A stretch of 64,000 bases of DNA from Cymodocea nodosa. Lineage: Eukaryota; Streptophyta; Magnoliopsida; Alismatales; Cymodoceaceae. Below are positions 43,463 to 54,876 of the stretch, piece by piece (the first letter of the stretch is position 1; every line of letters begins with the position of its first letter). The position numbers and the translations under genes were made by a program. The notes under the pieces were generated by a model. It searched no databases, was not told the origin of the DNA, and worked only from the letters and a program-made list of their open reading frames with translations. The stretch lies in the NCBI GenBank assembly GCA_036874045.1, contig CM072336.1:14193001-14257000 (forward strand), read 5' to 3'.

Positions 43463-45384
43463 TCTACTAGAAGTAAAGCATATAGAGTATATAAGAAGAC
43501 TTCTAAAACTACTGAAGAAACCCTTCATGTAAGCTTCAATGAAAATTCTTTTAAAGAATCTCAATCTAAAGCTGATAATAATGATATGATCAATTTCCCA
43601 AAAGAGTTAGAGATCAATAGAGAGATTGAAGATTTATCTGAGAAAATCAAAAATATGAACTTAAATGATCAAACTAATGATGAAAGTGATGGACCTTCAG
43701 ATGTTGATGAGAATATTGAGGAAAATCAGAGAAATTGGCGTTATTATTCATCACATCCCATTACTCAAGTCATTGGTAATATTAATGAGGGAGTTAAAAC
43801 TAGAGCTTCAGTAAATTTAAATAGTATGTGTATGTTTGTTTCTATGGTGGAACCAAGGAATATACAAGAAGCATTATCTGATGAAAATTGGATAGTGGCA
43901 ATGCAAGAAGAACTAAATCAATTCATTAGAAATAATGTTTGAGAATTAGTCTTTCCACTAGAAAATCAGTCCATAATAAGTACAAAGTGGATCTTTAGAA
44001 ACAAAACTAACGAAACTGGTCAAGTTATAAGGAACAAAGCTAGACTAGTTGCACAAGGGTATACACAAGAAGAAGGACTAGATTATGATGAAACATTTGC
44101 TCCTATGGCTAGGTTAGAAAGTATTAAAATATTATTGGCCTATGCTTGTTATATGGATTTTAAATTATTTCAAATGGATGTAAAGAGTGCATTTCGAAAT
44201 GGTTTAATTAATGAAGAAGTCTATATAAAACAACGACCTAGATTTGAAGATATTAAAAATTCTGACTTTGTGTATAAATAGAAGAAAACCTTATATGGTT
44301 TGAAGCAAGCACCTAAATCATGGTATGAAAGATTATCTACTTTTTTAATAGAAAAAGGCTATATCATGGGAAAAGTGGATCATACTCTATTTATCAAGAG
44401 AGATGGTAAAGATCAGATTGTTGTTCAAATATACGTGGATGATATAATCTTTGGAGCAACTTCTGATAAGCTGATAAAAATATTCTCTGAAGAGATGACT
44501 AATCAGTTTGAAATGAGTATGATAGGAGAACTTTCATATTTTCAAGGACTTCAAATTAAGCAAATGGATAAAGGTATATTTTTTTAAATCAGGAAAAATA
44601 TGCAGATGAAATGCTTAAGAAATTTAATTTTAATGATACAAGGATTCAAGGAACTCCTATGAGTACTTCTTTAAAGTTAGATATTAATGACATAGGAAAA
44701 TCAATAGATCAAAGAAAATACAGAAGTATGATTGATTCTTTACTTTATTTGACTGCTAGTAGACCTAATATTATGTTTATTGTGTGTGTTTGTGCTAGAT
44801 TTCAATCTAATCTTAAAGAATCACACTCAATTGCAGTTAAAAGAATATTTAGATATATACAAGGAACTAAAAATTTCAGACTGTATTATTCTAAGGATAG
44901 TTCAATAGATCTTATAGAATATACTGATGCTGATTATGCAGGATCTAAATCTGATAGAAAAAGTACCAGTGGCACATGTCAATTATTGGGAAATAATTTG
45001 GTGTCATGGTTTAGTAAAAAGCAAAACTGTGTAGCACTTTCTACTACAGAAGTTGAATATGTTGCTGCTACACTATGTTGCACTCAGATTCTATAGATAA
45101 GTCAAACTTTAGAAGATTTTGGATTATCTTATGATATAACTGAGATTTATTGTGATAGTAATTCTGCAATAAATCTTTCCAAAAATCCTGTATTACATTC
45201 TAGAGCAAAGCATATAAAGGTTAGACATCATTTTCTAAGAGATAACGTAATTAAAGGAAAAATTAAATTAAAATTTGTGTCTAGTAAAAATCAATTAGTT
45301 AATATATTTACAAAACCTCTAGACGAAAATACATTCTACAACATTAGATTAAATTTGGGTATTTGTAGGCTATGTGATGTGTAA
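43463..45384 (+). pseudogene. Element F integrase tail, reverse transcriptase and RNase H
   Basis: It continues 25059-26105. The acidic linker (43586-43942, KIKNMNLNDQTND) leads into RT: GTKWIF-equivalent at about 43975, ARLVAQGYTQEEGLDYDETFAP, QMDVKSAF, GLKQAPKSWYERL, the catalytic QIYVDDIIFG, and FEMSMIGELSYFQGLQI. RNase H has YTDADYAGSKSDRKSTSG, ALSTTEVEYVAA and LHSRAKHI, ending CDV and TAA at 45382. Stops at 43939, 44278, 44585 and 45094 break the frame. It is very similar to the inverted copy at 20818-22735. It encodes the enzyme that copies element RNA. Confidence 0.93.
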
Positions 45385-46347
45385 AATGCTTAAACTTCAC
45401 ATAAAAACATAAATATTATTGATGATGTTGTTCACCTCATAGATATTATATACTTATCATAAATATCTAAAGTAATATCTAAACTGTTGCTTAAGATACT
45501 ATGTATTTATTGTAAAATCATAGTAGTATCTTATTGATTTTAAGTAATTTATCAATTTTAATGGTTTTTACGATTTTAAGTGGAAGTGTAAATGAAAATC
45601 ATTAAATACTTCTGAAATTTTGATTAAGTGTTTTCTTTGAATCAAGGAAAGTGCATATGATCATACATAAATTTGACTTAATTGATTAAACTTGTAGAAT
45701 AATTTATATGTAACTCATCTTAAACTATTAATCAAAAGTATAAGCTTATTGAAACTGATTCATATATTTAGTAAAATTATAGAAGTAAAAATTATATGAG
45801 ATTTGTGTTTTATTGCATCTATATTAATGGAATACATATATACTATGCTTAAAATGAAAAGTGCTTACAAAGTGAAAATCTTTGAGAGTTTATTGATCAG
45901 TTTGATCACGAGCCTTTTGTACTTGAACATATAGGTATGTAAGGATTGTTATCCTAAATAAGGATTCTTTAAATTTAGCAGCCTAAGGTCTTGATCAGAT
46001 CTGGGATTGTTGATTGAAAGCTTATTACACGAATACATTAGAAAGCTCTTGTATGATTCAAACTTTTCAAACTAACTTTTGAAGAAAATTATCAATAATT
46101 ACTGTTTTGAAAAGAAAAAGTTGTTTCATTAATTATAGATATCTTTAAATCAAATATAGTTTCTACCAATATGACTACTAAGTTATTGAATCAACATTAG
46201 TACTTTTGAAAACGTTTACTTGAAATACATTCTTTTATTCTTTTGAAGAAGAGGTTCCTGAAGATGAATTAAACTTTGAATCAAGGCTTCAAGCATCACC
46301 TTCTTTGTGTACAATATTAAAAATTCAAGGTAATTTAATTCATTTTA
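45385..46347 (+). repeat. Non-coding module downstream of element F pol
   Basis: 45385-46260 is the plus-strand copy of the module found at 19740-20815 (inverted) and 40000-41125 (inside the Ty3 element). 46236-46330 may already belong to the accessory ORF (frame EEEVPEDELNFESRLQASPS), but no start is clear. Confidence 0.8.
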
Positions 46348-47249
46348 GATTTTAAGAAGCATTGCAAAAATATAATAATCTGATTACATGTCAAATTCTG
46401 CATGCTCGACCAATAAAATTCAGAAATTTGATAGAAATAAAAGATCTATTTGAGTATCAAGGCCTCATTCAATTCTTGCTAGTTGGAATGAAATGGAAGC
46501 AATACACAGAGCTTATTGCAGCTTTTTATAGCAATCTGGTCAAGAATGAAAATTTACTGAAAACTCAAATAAGTCAACAGGAGTTTATATTGTCTCCTGA
46601 GTTAATTTTTGAAGTTTTGAGATTAAAGAATGAAGGTGTTGTTACAAATAGATTTGATATGATTAGACAACTGAAATGGAACATTCAGTCTTTATCAAAA
46701 ATTTCAGATGTATATTCTTAAATGAGATTAATGGAAAATCTGAATGTAGAGGCAATGTTCATTGCAAATATATTACATGCAAATTTATTTCAAAGAGTTG
46801 GACACAATTTGGAAGACAGTAGAAGCTGTTTATATGCAACTTATGGTCTGTTGAATAGAATTCAAATAAATTGGTTTGATGTTTTCACTTCTCGACTACA
46901 ACATATGAGTTCAAAGTTATTTTATGGTGATACTGTATGTAGAATTCTTGCAAGCCAATTGAATTTATCCGACTGGCCCTCTGAAACTAAAGACATGAGA
47001 GCATTTAGTGTAAAAGATTTGCAATGATTTCAGGCCATGCATAACCCTCAATAACAACAACAACAACAACCTAATTGTACAGACCATATACAACAACAAC
47101 AACAACAAAGTTATTCAGTTCAAGCAGAACAGCAAACCTAGATACCTCCTAACCTAGATGATATACTTAACAACATCAGGAATAATATTAGGCATCTAAG
47201 AGATAAAATTTGTAATGCTATAAGTGATATACTTAGGAGGGGTCGATAA
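46348..47249 (+). pseudogene. Element F accessory ORF, homologous to 34791-35795
   Basis: Two open pieces in one frame (to 46721, then 46722-47027) separated by a TAA. Motifs parallel the Ty3 accessory protein: ARPIKFRNLIEIKDLFEYQG (versus RPVNWDGMQEIKELFEFQG), ELIAAFYSNL, LSPELIFEVLRLKNEG, MFIANILHANLFQRVGHNLE, LLNRIQINWFDVF and SKLFYGDTV. A TGA at 47025 is followed in the same frame by two polyglutamine runs coded by CAA repeats (47050-47110) and a helical tail DDILNNIRNNIRHLRDKI ending TAA 47247. Sireviruses often carry an extra ORF at this position, called env-like. I see no membrane segment here. Its function is unknown. Confidence 0.75.
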
Positions 47250-47739
47250 CTATTTTTGTTTGTATCTGAATACAAAATGTAATGTTTGTATTCCTTGTTT
47301 GATTCATTGAACAATACATTTTTCTGTAAATGTATTCAATTCTTATACTTGTTTATAGGAAGAGTTGTTGTAAATATATCTCTTACTATATATATTCTCT
47401 GTAATTATCTTTTTGATTAATGACAAAAAGGGAGAGAAATGTTATAAAAAGATGATTATGATTTTAATTGCATATAATATAAAAGGGAGATGATATTTAT
47501 GGTTATTGTAATCTAACAGATGATAATTAGAGAAATGATACTTATATAATTATTGACATCTAAAAGTTTTATTTCTGAGAGGTGAAATTTACACAAACAA
47601 TAGAAATAAGCTTAAGTGAACTTAAGTCAACAAATGTGTTTGTTGAATTAAAAGTTAACCCAACGAAGGTGCTTTATTGAGTTAAATATATTTCATAATT
47701 AATTTAATATGGTTTTGTCATCATCAAAAAGGAGGAGAT
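47250..47739 (+). promoter_or_regulatory. 3' untranslated region and polypurine tract of element F
   Basis: There is no ORF. AAAAAGGAGGAGAT at 47726-47739 borders the 3' LTR, and a similar AAAAAGGGAGAG tract is near 47425, as in the multi-PPT of element A. A CAACGAAGGTG word lies at about 47660. Confidence 0.7.
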
Positions 47740-49363
47740 TGTTGAGTATTTTGTTTTGATGATATGTGCTGAATGAAAATAATCATATTTGCTCAATTAC
47801 TATTACTTGTGAAAGGAAATTAAAATCATTAATTAAGACAGAAAAAGCTTACTGATATAAATACTTGTCTGTATTGGATCTGAAATTATACTAGTCGTTT
47901 CATTGCATTAATTTCTCATTTAACTAAATATTAAGTTAACGTATGTTTTTATTGAAAAGCATGATATGTTTTAAAGTTATATTTTCTGTATCATGTACAT
48001 TGCACGTTTGGAAAACTCGTTAAGATTAGTGAGTAAAAGAAGAGACGAACTCGTTAAGTTAGTATTATACACGTGGTAAAATTATAAGTTACGAATGTTA
48101 TATTGTATCACGTGAGATGCACATGTTTAACTTGTTAAGTTAACATAACTAAACGCGTTGAGTTGCTATATTGAACACTAAGGCAACACATTAGGTTTGT
48201 TATTTTTTGCACATGGTAAAATTCTTATTATAAAAACATTTGTATATTACTGGTTCGTTAAGTTATCGTAACACAACGGAGATAGTTCATTGGGTTATCC
48301 ATAACACAACGGAGTTAGTTCATTGAGTTAGCTATAGTACTTGTCACGTGAATTGTCACATGAGAAACTCATTAAGTTGAAAAAGCTAAGTTATATATAT
48401 ACTTGTGTTACTCGTTTAGTTAACATTAAAGTAACTACTTCTTATTATACTTGATGAAAAATTTTAGACGAGAAAGTCTATTTTGCAGGAAATTTTTCAA
48501 AGATCTAGGATTGATGATTAAAGAAAATTTGAAATGTAAACGTGAGTCAGAACGTGTATATTTCGATGAAGGAAAAAGAACAGACGTGAAGAAGTGGAAA
48601 ACTGGTAGTGATTAAACGTGGAGGATATGCATGAAATGAAGATACAATATAAAAGGCATAAAATTCTCGTTGATCAAATTATCCCTACACATCAAACGAA
48701 AAATCCTTTTTAGGGATCAAACTATCCCTACACATCAAACGAAAAATCTTTTTTGGGATCAACTATCCCTACACATCAAACGAAAAATCTTTTTCAGGGA
48801 TCAAACTATCCCTGCACACCAAAAGAAAAATCTTTTCATGGATCAAAAACACCTCTTCGGGGAAAATCTCTCAAGTGGAATAAAGTCCAGTGAAGAATAA
48901 AAAGGTAAGATATATGTCATTGAAGATATGAAGTATCAGGTGGAAGAAAGTTCAGTGAAGAATAAAAAGGTAAGATTTACGTCACTGAAGATTTAAAGTA
49001 TCAGAAGAAAGTAAATTTGGTGAAGCAAAGAAAGACTAGATATTCGTCACTAAAGAATTGCTGAAGAAGAAAAAGAAAAAGAAGAAAAAAGATCTCAAAC
49101 AGGGAGAAATGTTTTAAATTCCGTAAATTAGTTTTTTCTATTTGTAGTTATGAAATTGTTTAGATGATACATGGTATCGAGATATAATTGCATCTACAAT
49201 TTCTGAGGAGAATTGAATTGTATATTGTAATTGAAACCTTGAATAAAAATGATTTTATGAAAACAATGACTCAACTTGTTTTTAATTATTGAAGTTTCAA
49301 TTATAAACGAAAATATTGAAAAACACAATTCACCCCCCTCTTGTGTAGCCATATGATCCTACA
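47740..49363 (+). repeat. 3' LTR of element F (1624 bp)
   Basis: TGTTGAGTATTTTG...GATCCTACA with TG/CA ends, preceded by the PPT. It aligns with the truncated copy at 18229-19583. TATAAAAG at 48648-48655 is a likely TATA box. Dyads of the CGTTAAGTTA and CGTTGGGTTA type lie at about 47990-48420. It landed in the gag of element H, since 49364 onward is minus-strand copia gag. Confidence 0.87.
48665..48845 (+). repeat. 45-bp tandem repeat, about four copies, in the element F LTR
   Basis: The unit contains GATCAAACTATCCCTACACA then TCAAACGAAAAATCTTTTT and an AGG end. Starts are near 48672, 48717, 48760 and 48804. Across unit borders AGGGATCAAACTATCCCT forms a 6-bp stem with a 6-base loop. The truncated LTR at 18229-19583 has only about two units (19045-19130). 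Confidence 0.85.
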
Positions 49364-50113
49364 ATTTCTTCAACAGATTTTTAAATTTTCTGGTCAACAA
49401 AAGTAAATCGTCAGAATCACTAGTGACTTCTAAGACTTTATCAGCCTCAAAAGTCAGATCTCTTCTAGGATTTTCCCTTTTAGATCTAAATGTTATACTT
49501 CATAGGCTATCAAATTGCCTATGAGATCATCGAGAGTATATGTATTTAAATATTTAGACTCTTCAATAGATATTGTCTTTTAAGCCCAAATTTTAGTTAA
49601 AGATCTAAGGATCTTTCTTACCAAGTCTTTTTCCTCAAATTTCTTGCCTAAAGATTTTAATGAATTTACAATCTCAAGAAAATAGGAAAACATATTAGAG
49701 ATACATTCATTTTCATGCATTCTAAAAAGCTCATATTTATGTACTAACATATTAATCTTAGATTCCTGGACTTGGTTAATACCTTCATTGGTAACTTGTA
49801 ATGCATGTCATATCTCATATGTAGTTTAATATGCAGAAACTTTATTAAATTGATCATGAGATAAAGCACAAAACAAGATGTTTAAACCTTTAGCATTCAG
49901 TGTCATTCACTCCTTTTCATCAAAAGTCCAAGTATCATATAGAGTTGTAACTAACACTATAGAATTGCTAATTACATGCCATAATTTGAAATCAATTGAC
50001 TGAAAGAATACTTTCATCTTATATTTCCAGTAGTTGTAATTGCTACCTTCAAACATAGGAGAATGAGTAGTGGTCTGTCCTTCAATCATAACTAAAATCT
50101 CAATATTATCCAT
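49364..50113 (-). pseudogene. Sirevirus-like gag N-terminal part (element H)
   Basis: The start ATG is at 50113 (ORF 49907-50113, MDNIEILVMIEGQTTTHSPM, then FEGSNYNYWKYKMKVFF, the usual copia gag opening). Downstream, interrupted pieces include LNTYTLDDLIGNLIAYE (about 49495-49550), the UBN2 signature shared with element A. It is cut at 49364 by the LTR of F. Protease and pol of H are not seen on the other side of F. Confidence 0.82.
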
Positions 50114-50169
50114 TTTAAATAGATGATCTTAAATAAATGATAGGAAAAATTAATTCCAAAATAGACAAA

Positions 50170-51479
50170 TGTTTTAATACCAATTGTAGGATCGCCGTAT
50201 TACAAGAGGGGGGTGAATTGTGTCTTTAGCAATTAAAATTACTAGCGGATAAAACATGAGCACAAAACACTCATAAATAAAATTCTAATCTTTATAGACT
50301 TTAAAGAAAGAATTTACAATTTCTTATCAGCTCAATTCCCTACTTGTCGGTTCTGATACAATAAAGTCTGAAATACAATTCTAGAAGAAAATAAAATCCT
50401 TATTCTAAACTATTTTGCATTGTATAAAATCTGATCTTTATGCACATAGCTCTTTTTCCTTCCTTTTGCTCAACTTCTATATCTCTTCTTCTCTAGTTGT
50501 TGAATTTCCTAGACTTTTTACGTTGTATCTCCTTTTTTGAAATTACCTGGAATTTGAACCTTTTCTATTAGAATGAGATTGAATACTTCGATTTGGTGTT
50601 TGAGATTGGAATTAGAATGTGATTGAATATTTAGACTTGGTGTTTGAGATTGGGATTGAAATGTGATTGAATATTCAGACTTGGTGTTTGAGATTGGGAT
50701 GATCGTAGTGCAGCTCGTACCCTCTATTTATAGTAGTCAAACTATGACTTCACATTCAGCATGTTCATCTACTTAATCCATAATCCCACATGCTAATTTC
50801 AAATCCAAATTATCCACGATCTCCACTGTCTTTTTGAATTTCCACTATGTCCACTTATTATTTTGAATTTCCACTATCTCCACTATCATTTTGAATTTTC
50901 ACGATTTCATATCGTAGATCCATCAAAACTTTATCTTCCTAGAGATTTGTAGAATATCTTTTAAGTCACCACTTTAGTCGAACACTTATCCTTTGAGTCC
51001 TGTAAAAACTCGAACACTTATTTGTAACTCTTCGAGTTCTTGCACCTACAAAACACGTGACTAAAACAAGAAAACTTATCTATTTGTTAGTCACTTTATA
51101 AAACTTAAACAGTTATCCATCAATGCATATAAAAACTTGAATAGTTATCTAACTCTTTAATTTTCATTACCGAACGTACATGGAAAACACATGAAAACTT
51201 AAAACATTAAAAACACACGTGTAGATAACTTAACTATATAAGTTTTTAACATAACTTTTCGACTAAATCGAAATGTCAACTATCCGAAAGTTTAACTATT
51301 TAAAACTTAACTATCCAAAAACTTTAACTATCTGAAAATCTTAACTATCCGAAATTTAAATGAAACTTTCCGATAACTTGTCAACATTTAATTATGTGAC
51401 TATTATACTTAGAAAATATTATTTAGACTTATTTATAAACTTTAATAAAATATTCATCATCAAAACAAAATTCCCAACA
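50170..51479 (-). repeat. 5' LTR of element H (50185-51479) with degenerate Met PBS
   Basis: On the plus strand it runs TGTAGGATCGCC...TTCCCAACA. A degenerate initiator-Met PBS (plus strand GTTTTAATACCAA, 50171-50183) lies between it and gag. The region 50560-50700 has a threefold repeat of a GATTGAATATTTAGACTTGG-type unit (about 60 bp). Dyads and half-sites TTAACTATCCGAAA-like lie at about 51000-51400. Confidence 0.8.
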
Positions 51480-52299
51480 GTTTGTTATAGTGATAACAAA
51501 TAGGAACTTTAGCTTTTTCCTTTTCTTTTCTTAAAGATTCAGTTCTCTTTAAGTCCTTCCTTTTTCTCTAAGTTTTTTTGAATTTTCTAGCTAAAAGAGC
51601 AATATCTAAATCAAAATAAGAAATAATTTCTATATTAAAAGATACCTGAAATGCAATCTTTTTCTTCTTCTGATTCTTCTCCTTAGAGACTTGTTCAGCT
51701 TTAAGTTTAACCTCATAAGTAGAGAGGTTACTAATAAGCTCATCCAAGGTATAGGTTAACAGATCATTTGCTTCTTCAATTGTTGTAGCCTTTCATTTCC
51801 ACTCAGAAGACAATGATCTCAAAATCTTCCTCTACACACTTTCAACCAAGTGCTCTTAAACCATTAACTATGGTAAAGAATCTAGTAAACATGTCAGAAA
51901 TAGTTTCATTCTCATATATCATAAATAATTCATACTAGTGTACAATTAAAATTATTTTAGATTCTTTAACTTGATTCATTCCTTCATTTGTAACTTCTAA
52001 TGCATGCCATATTTCAAATGCAGACGTATATGATGAAACTTTATTAAACTACTCATATGATAATGCACAAAATAGAATATACATGCCTTTAACATTTAAT
52101 TGTTTAGTTTCTTTTCTTCATCTATCTAAAGATTATATGGTTTATTTAATTCAAGAACTTTTTCGATAAATACATTCTATAGTTCAAAATCTATTGACTA
52201 GATGAAAATAGTCATTCTCTGTTTTCAATAAATATACTTTGTTCCATCGAACAAAGTTGGCTTATGAAAACTATGTCCTTCACTTCCAAAACTAACCAT
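51480..52299 (-). pseudogene. Sirevirus-like gag N-terminal part (element I)
   Basis: The start is at 52297-52299 (MVSFGSEGHSFHKPTLFDGT), followed by a UBN2-type region with several stops. An LTYTLDELISNLSTYEV-like stretch near 51705-51765 and a Lys-rich tail are visible on the minus strand. It is cut at 51480 by the LTR of H, so H probably inserted into I. Confidence 0.75.
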
Positions 52300-52352
52300 T
52301 ATAACTTCAAAATTCTAGATTTAAAATACCTTTCCTAGTAGAAAAATGATCT

Positions 52353-53761
52353 ACCAAGGCTTTGATACCAAATTGTAGGAAAGCTTTATACTTAAGAAGG
52401 GGGGATGAATTAAGTATATTGCAAATTTTTTTAATTTTTGGTCTCTTTTTAAATCTAGTTAATACAAAAATGAAACAAAGATAAAAACATAAACAATTTA
52501 TAATGGTTCCCCTCAACTAGGGTACGTCCACTCCTTGAGTCTCTACTCAAGAATTCACTAATCCCAAAAGTTTTTGGTTCACTCAAAACCTTGTGTATTA
52601 CAACTTTACTCAAAGTAAAATTAACTTGACAAGATATCAATCCTTCGTCAAGTTCTTCTTTTAACTGTACGGACTCTCGTATAGTTATTATGCTAACTAT
52701 ACGAACTCTCGTATAGTTATCTACATAACTTTATGGACTCCCATAAAGTTGCCTGAAACTCTTTTGAAAGAAAATCTTTTAGAGTTTCTTCCATAACATC
52801 CCTTGTGGATAGGTTATCTCTTTTTCAATCTACAATGAAATGCAAAGAGGAATTAATTTAGAAAGTATAAACATAATAAAAACTTTTCTCTTGTAGATAC
52901 GGCAACACTTGAATCTTCAGGAAATAGCTTTGTTGTTGTTGAATTCCTCTAGATGACTTTTAACTCTTGTTCTCCAAAAATCTTCAAATCTTCTAAGAAT
53001 TTTCTCTAAAGTACTACCAAAAGAACTCTCTTCTCACTTTAACTTGACTCTATTTTTATTATACGAGGAACTCTAACTAATTGCACACCTTCTCTAGACT
53101 TTTTCAAATTAGAGTTTCAATCTTGACTTTGTCAAATTTATCTCTAATTGCCATTTGTAAATATTGACTAAGTCTTTTGAAATATGTTAAAGCTGTGTGT
53201 GAATGAGTGTGTGCCACATATCATTTGTAAAATAAATATTCCTACAACAAACTTTGATTAAATATAAAAATTATAACAATTAAATAAATCCATCAAAGTC
53301 ATAACATTATGACCCTTCGTAAAGTTATGCCCATAACTTTATGAACTTATGTATAATAGAATATGACAAATGTACATAAACTTATTCTAATAACTTACGA
53401 ACCTTTACAAGCTAACATGTGTAAAATATAATAACTTTAAATTATCCTTTTATTCATATATTCATAACTTACATATGTAATTTCACAACTTTATGAATGT
53501 CTATAATGTTATTCTCGTAACTTTATGAGTATCTGTAAAGTTATATACTTAGAGAATTTTTAGAGTTAAAAATCAAAGTTATGAATCAAATAAGTTTACG
53601 ATAGTCCGTAAAGTTAACTATATAATTTTACAATAGTTTGTAAACTTATGTATCTAGAAAATATTTTAAGTTCATTAAGTATACATAAATGTTGAATATA
53701 AATTATCTTGTCAATCATTAAAACATAAACATACTAATAGATAAGAACATCATTCCTAACA
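52353..53761 (-). repeat. 5' LTR of element I (52374-53761) and Met PBS
   Basis: The PBS on the minus strand reads TTGGTATCAAAGCCTTGG (52355-52372), an initiator-Met primer site with small changes. The LTR on the plus strand starts TGTAGGAAAGC and ends CATTCCTAACA, 1388 bp. Dyads here use another flank: CGTATAGTTA/TAACTATACG (52670-52720) and ATAAAGTTA/TAACTTTAT (52730-52760, 53290-53640). Confidence 0.8.
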
Positions 53762-53818
53762 AAATTCAAGAAAAAATTTAATTCCACTATCATACTCATT
53801 TTAAATACTTTTTCATCA
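53762..53818 (-). pseudogene. Scrap of copia reverse transcriptase
   Basis: The reverse complement gives YDEKVFKMSMIVELNFF, which matches the KMSMMGELKFF region of copia RT (compare 5480-5510). Only about 19 codons can be recognised. It is probably the element into which I inserted. Confidence 0.55.
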
Positions 53819-54703
53819 TAACGGCAAAATCATTACTTAGTAAAGAAAATTCAACTAAGAAAAGTTGGCATGGTAATACTTTTAGCTCATTGTAATTTGA
53901 AACTACTAAGCACATTTTTATGGATTGCATTAAATCTTTTTCTATTTGGTCTTTTCTTTTTTAAGAATAGATTCCCTTCTTCGTGATGATTTCTATAAAT
54001 AACTTCTCTCCTCTCTTTCAACCTTCCCAAATCTACTTGGTCTTCCTTCTCCTTGCTTTCTGTGAAATTTATGGATTAATAGAAACCATTAGTTTTTTAG
54101 GTCCGCTTTTAGGAATATCTCCTCGATATTCTTTAACTTTGTTAACTCTTTAGGCTTTTGGTTAAAAAATTTGGTTTAACTGTAGTAAGCACAGACTTAT
54201 TGAAAGAGGTTTAAGCAAATTGGAACATGCATTTGGCCAATACAAACATTATTTCTAACAAATTAATTTTCTTTTTCCTATGAACCTCTCCCCCGATTGT
54301 GGTCTCTTTGGTGGGACTTTTTTCCGTGAAAAAGAAAGGACCCTGGGACGTCGATGGCACATCCTTGCGTCTTCAAGCTACGAAGCATTCATGAGTTCAA
54401 AATGGAACGTTTGTCCTTATACTAGGTGTCTACCACAGGCCAGCACATTTAATGCATCGCTTGGGCCCATCATATGTTCGGTAGAGCGAGTAATACTCTC
54501 TTGCAAGTATCTGTTTCAGATTCATTAAAAAAAAATTGATTCTGATCATCGTATCAGATTAAAAATTGTAAATTTATAAGTTAAATTCCTGAAAATCAAA
54601 CTTGGAACAATGTGTAGTTCGCTGCCAATGTAGACTTTCAAAATAATGCTGATGATAGTTGCATAAAGCCACCCCATTAGACACCCAAAGTATAAAAACT
54701 AAC
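53819..54703. other. Non-coding boundary between the retroelement block and FPG1
   Basis: I see no gene, LTR or RNA here. A short plus-strand frame at 54280-54528 has no recognisable motif. Base composition becomes less AT-rich from about 54280, marking the edge of the nested repeats. Confidence 0.5.
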
Positions 54704-54876
54704 GAGCATGGCTGCCTGCAGACACTTCTTCCCTTACTTGAACCACACGAGAAACAAAATGTGCCATGCTCGTCCCTTACTGAATTTAGTCTGACGAGAA
54801 ACAAAATGTGCCATGCAGATGAAGAGCATGGCTGCCTGAAGAGACTTCCCTTACTTGAACCACACGAGACCCACAA
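54704..54876. repeat. Local duplications in the 3' flank/UTR of FPG1
   Basis: GAGCATGGCTGCCTG through CTTACTTGAACCACACGAGA occurs at 54704-54752 and again from 54823 (offset about 120 bp). ACGAGAAACAAAATGTGCCATGC occurs twice inside (about 54747 and 54793). It directly abuts the FPG1 stop codon. Confidence 0.8.

Noticed and set aside
54280-54528. Small plus-strand gene
   Set aside because: Short frame of 82 residues with no recognised motif and no supporting context.
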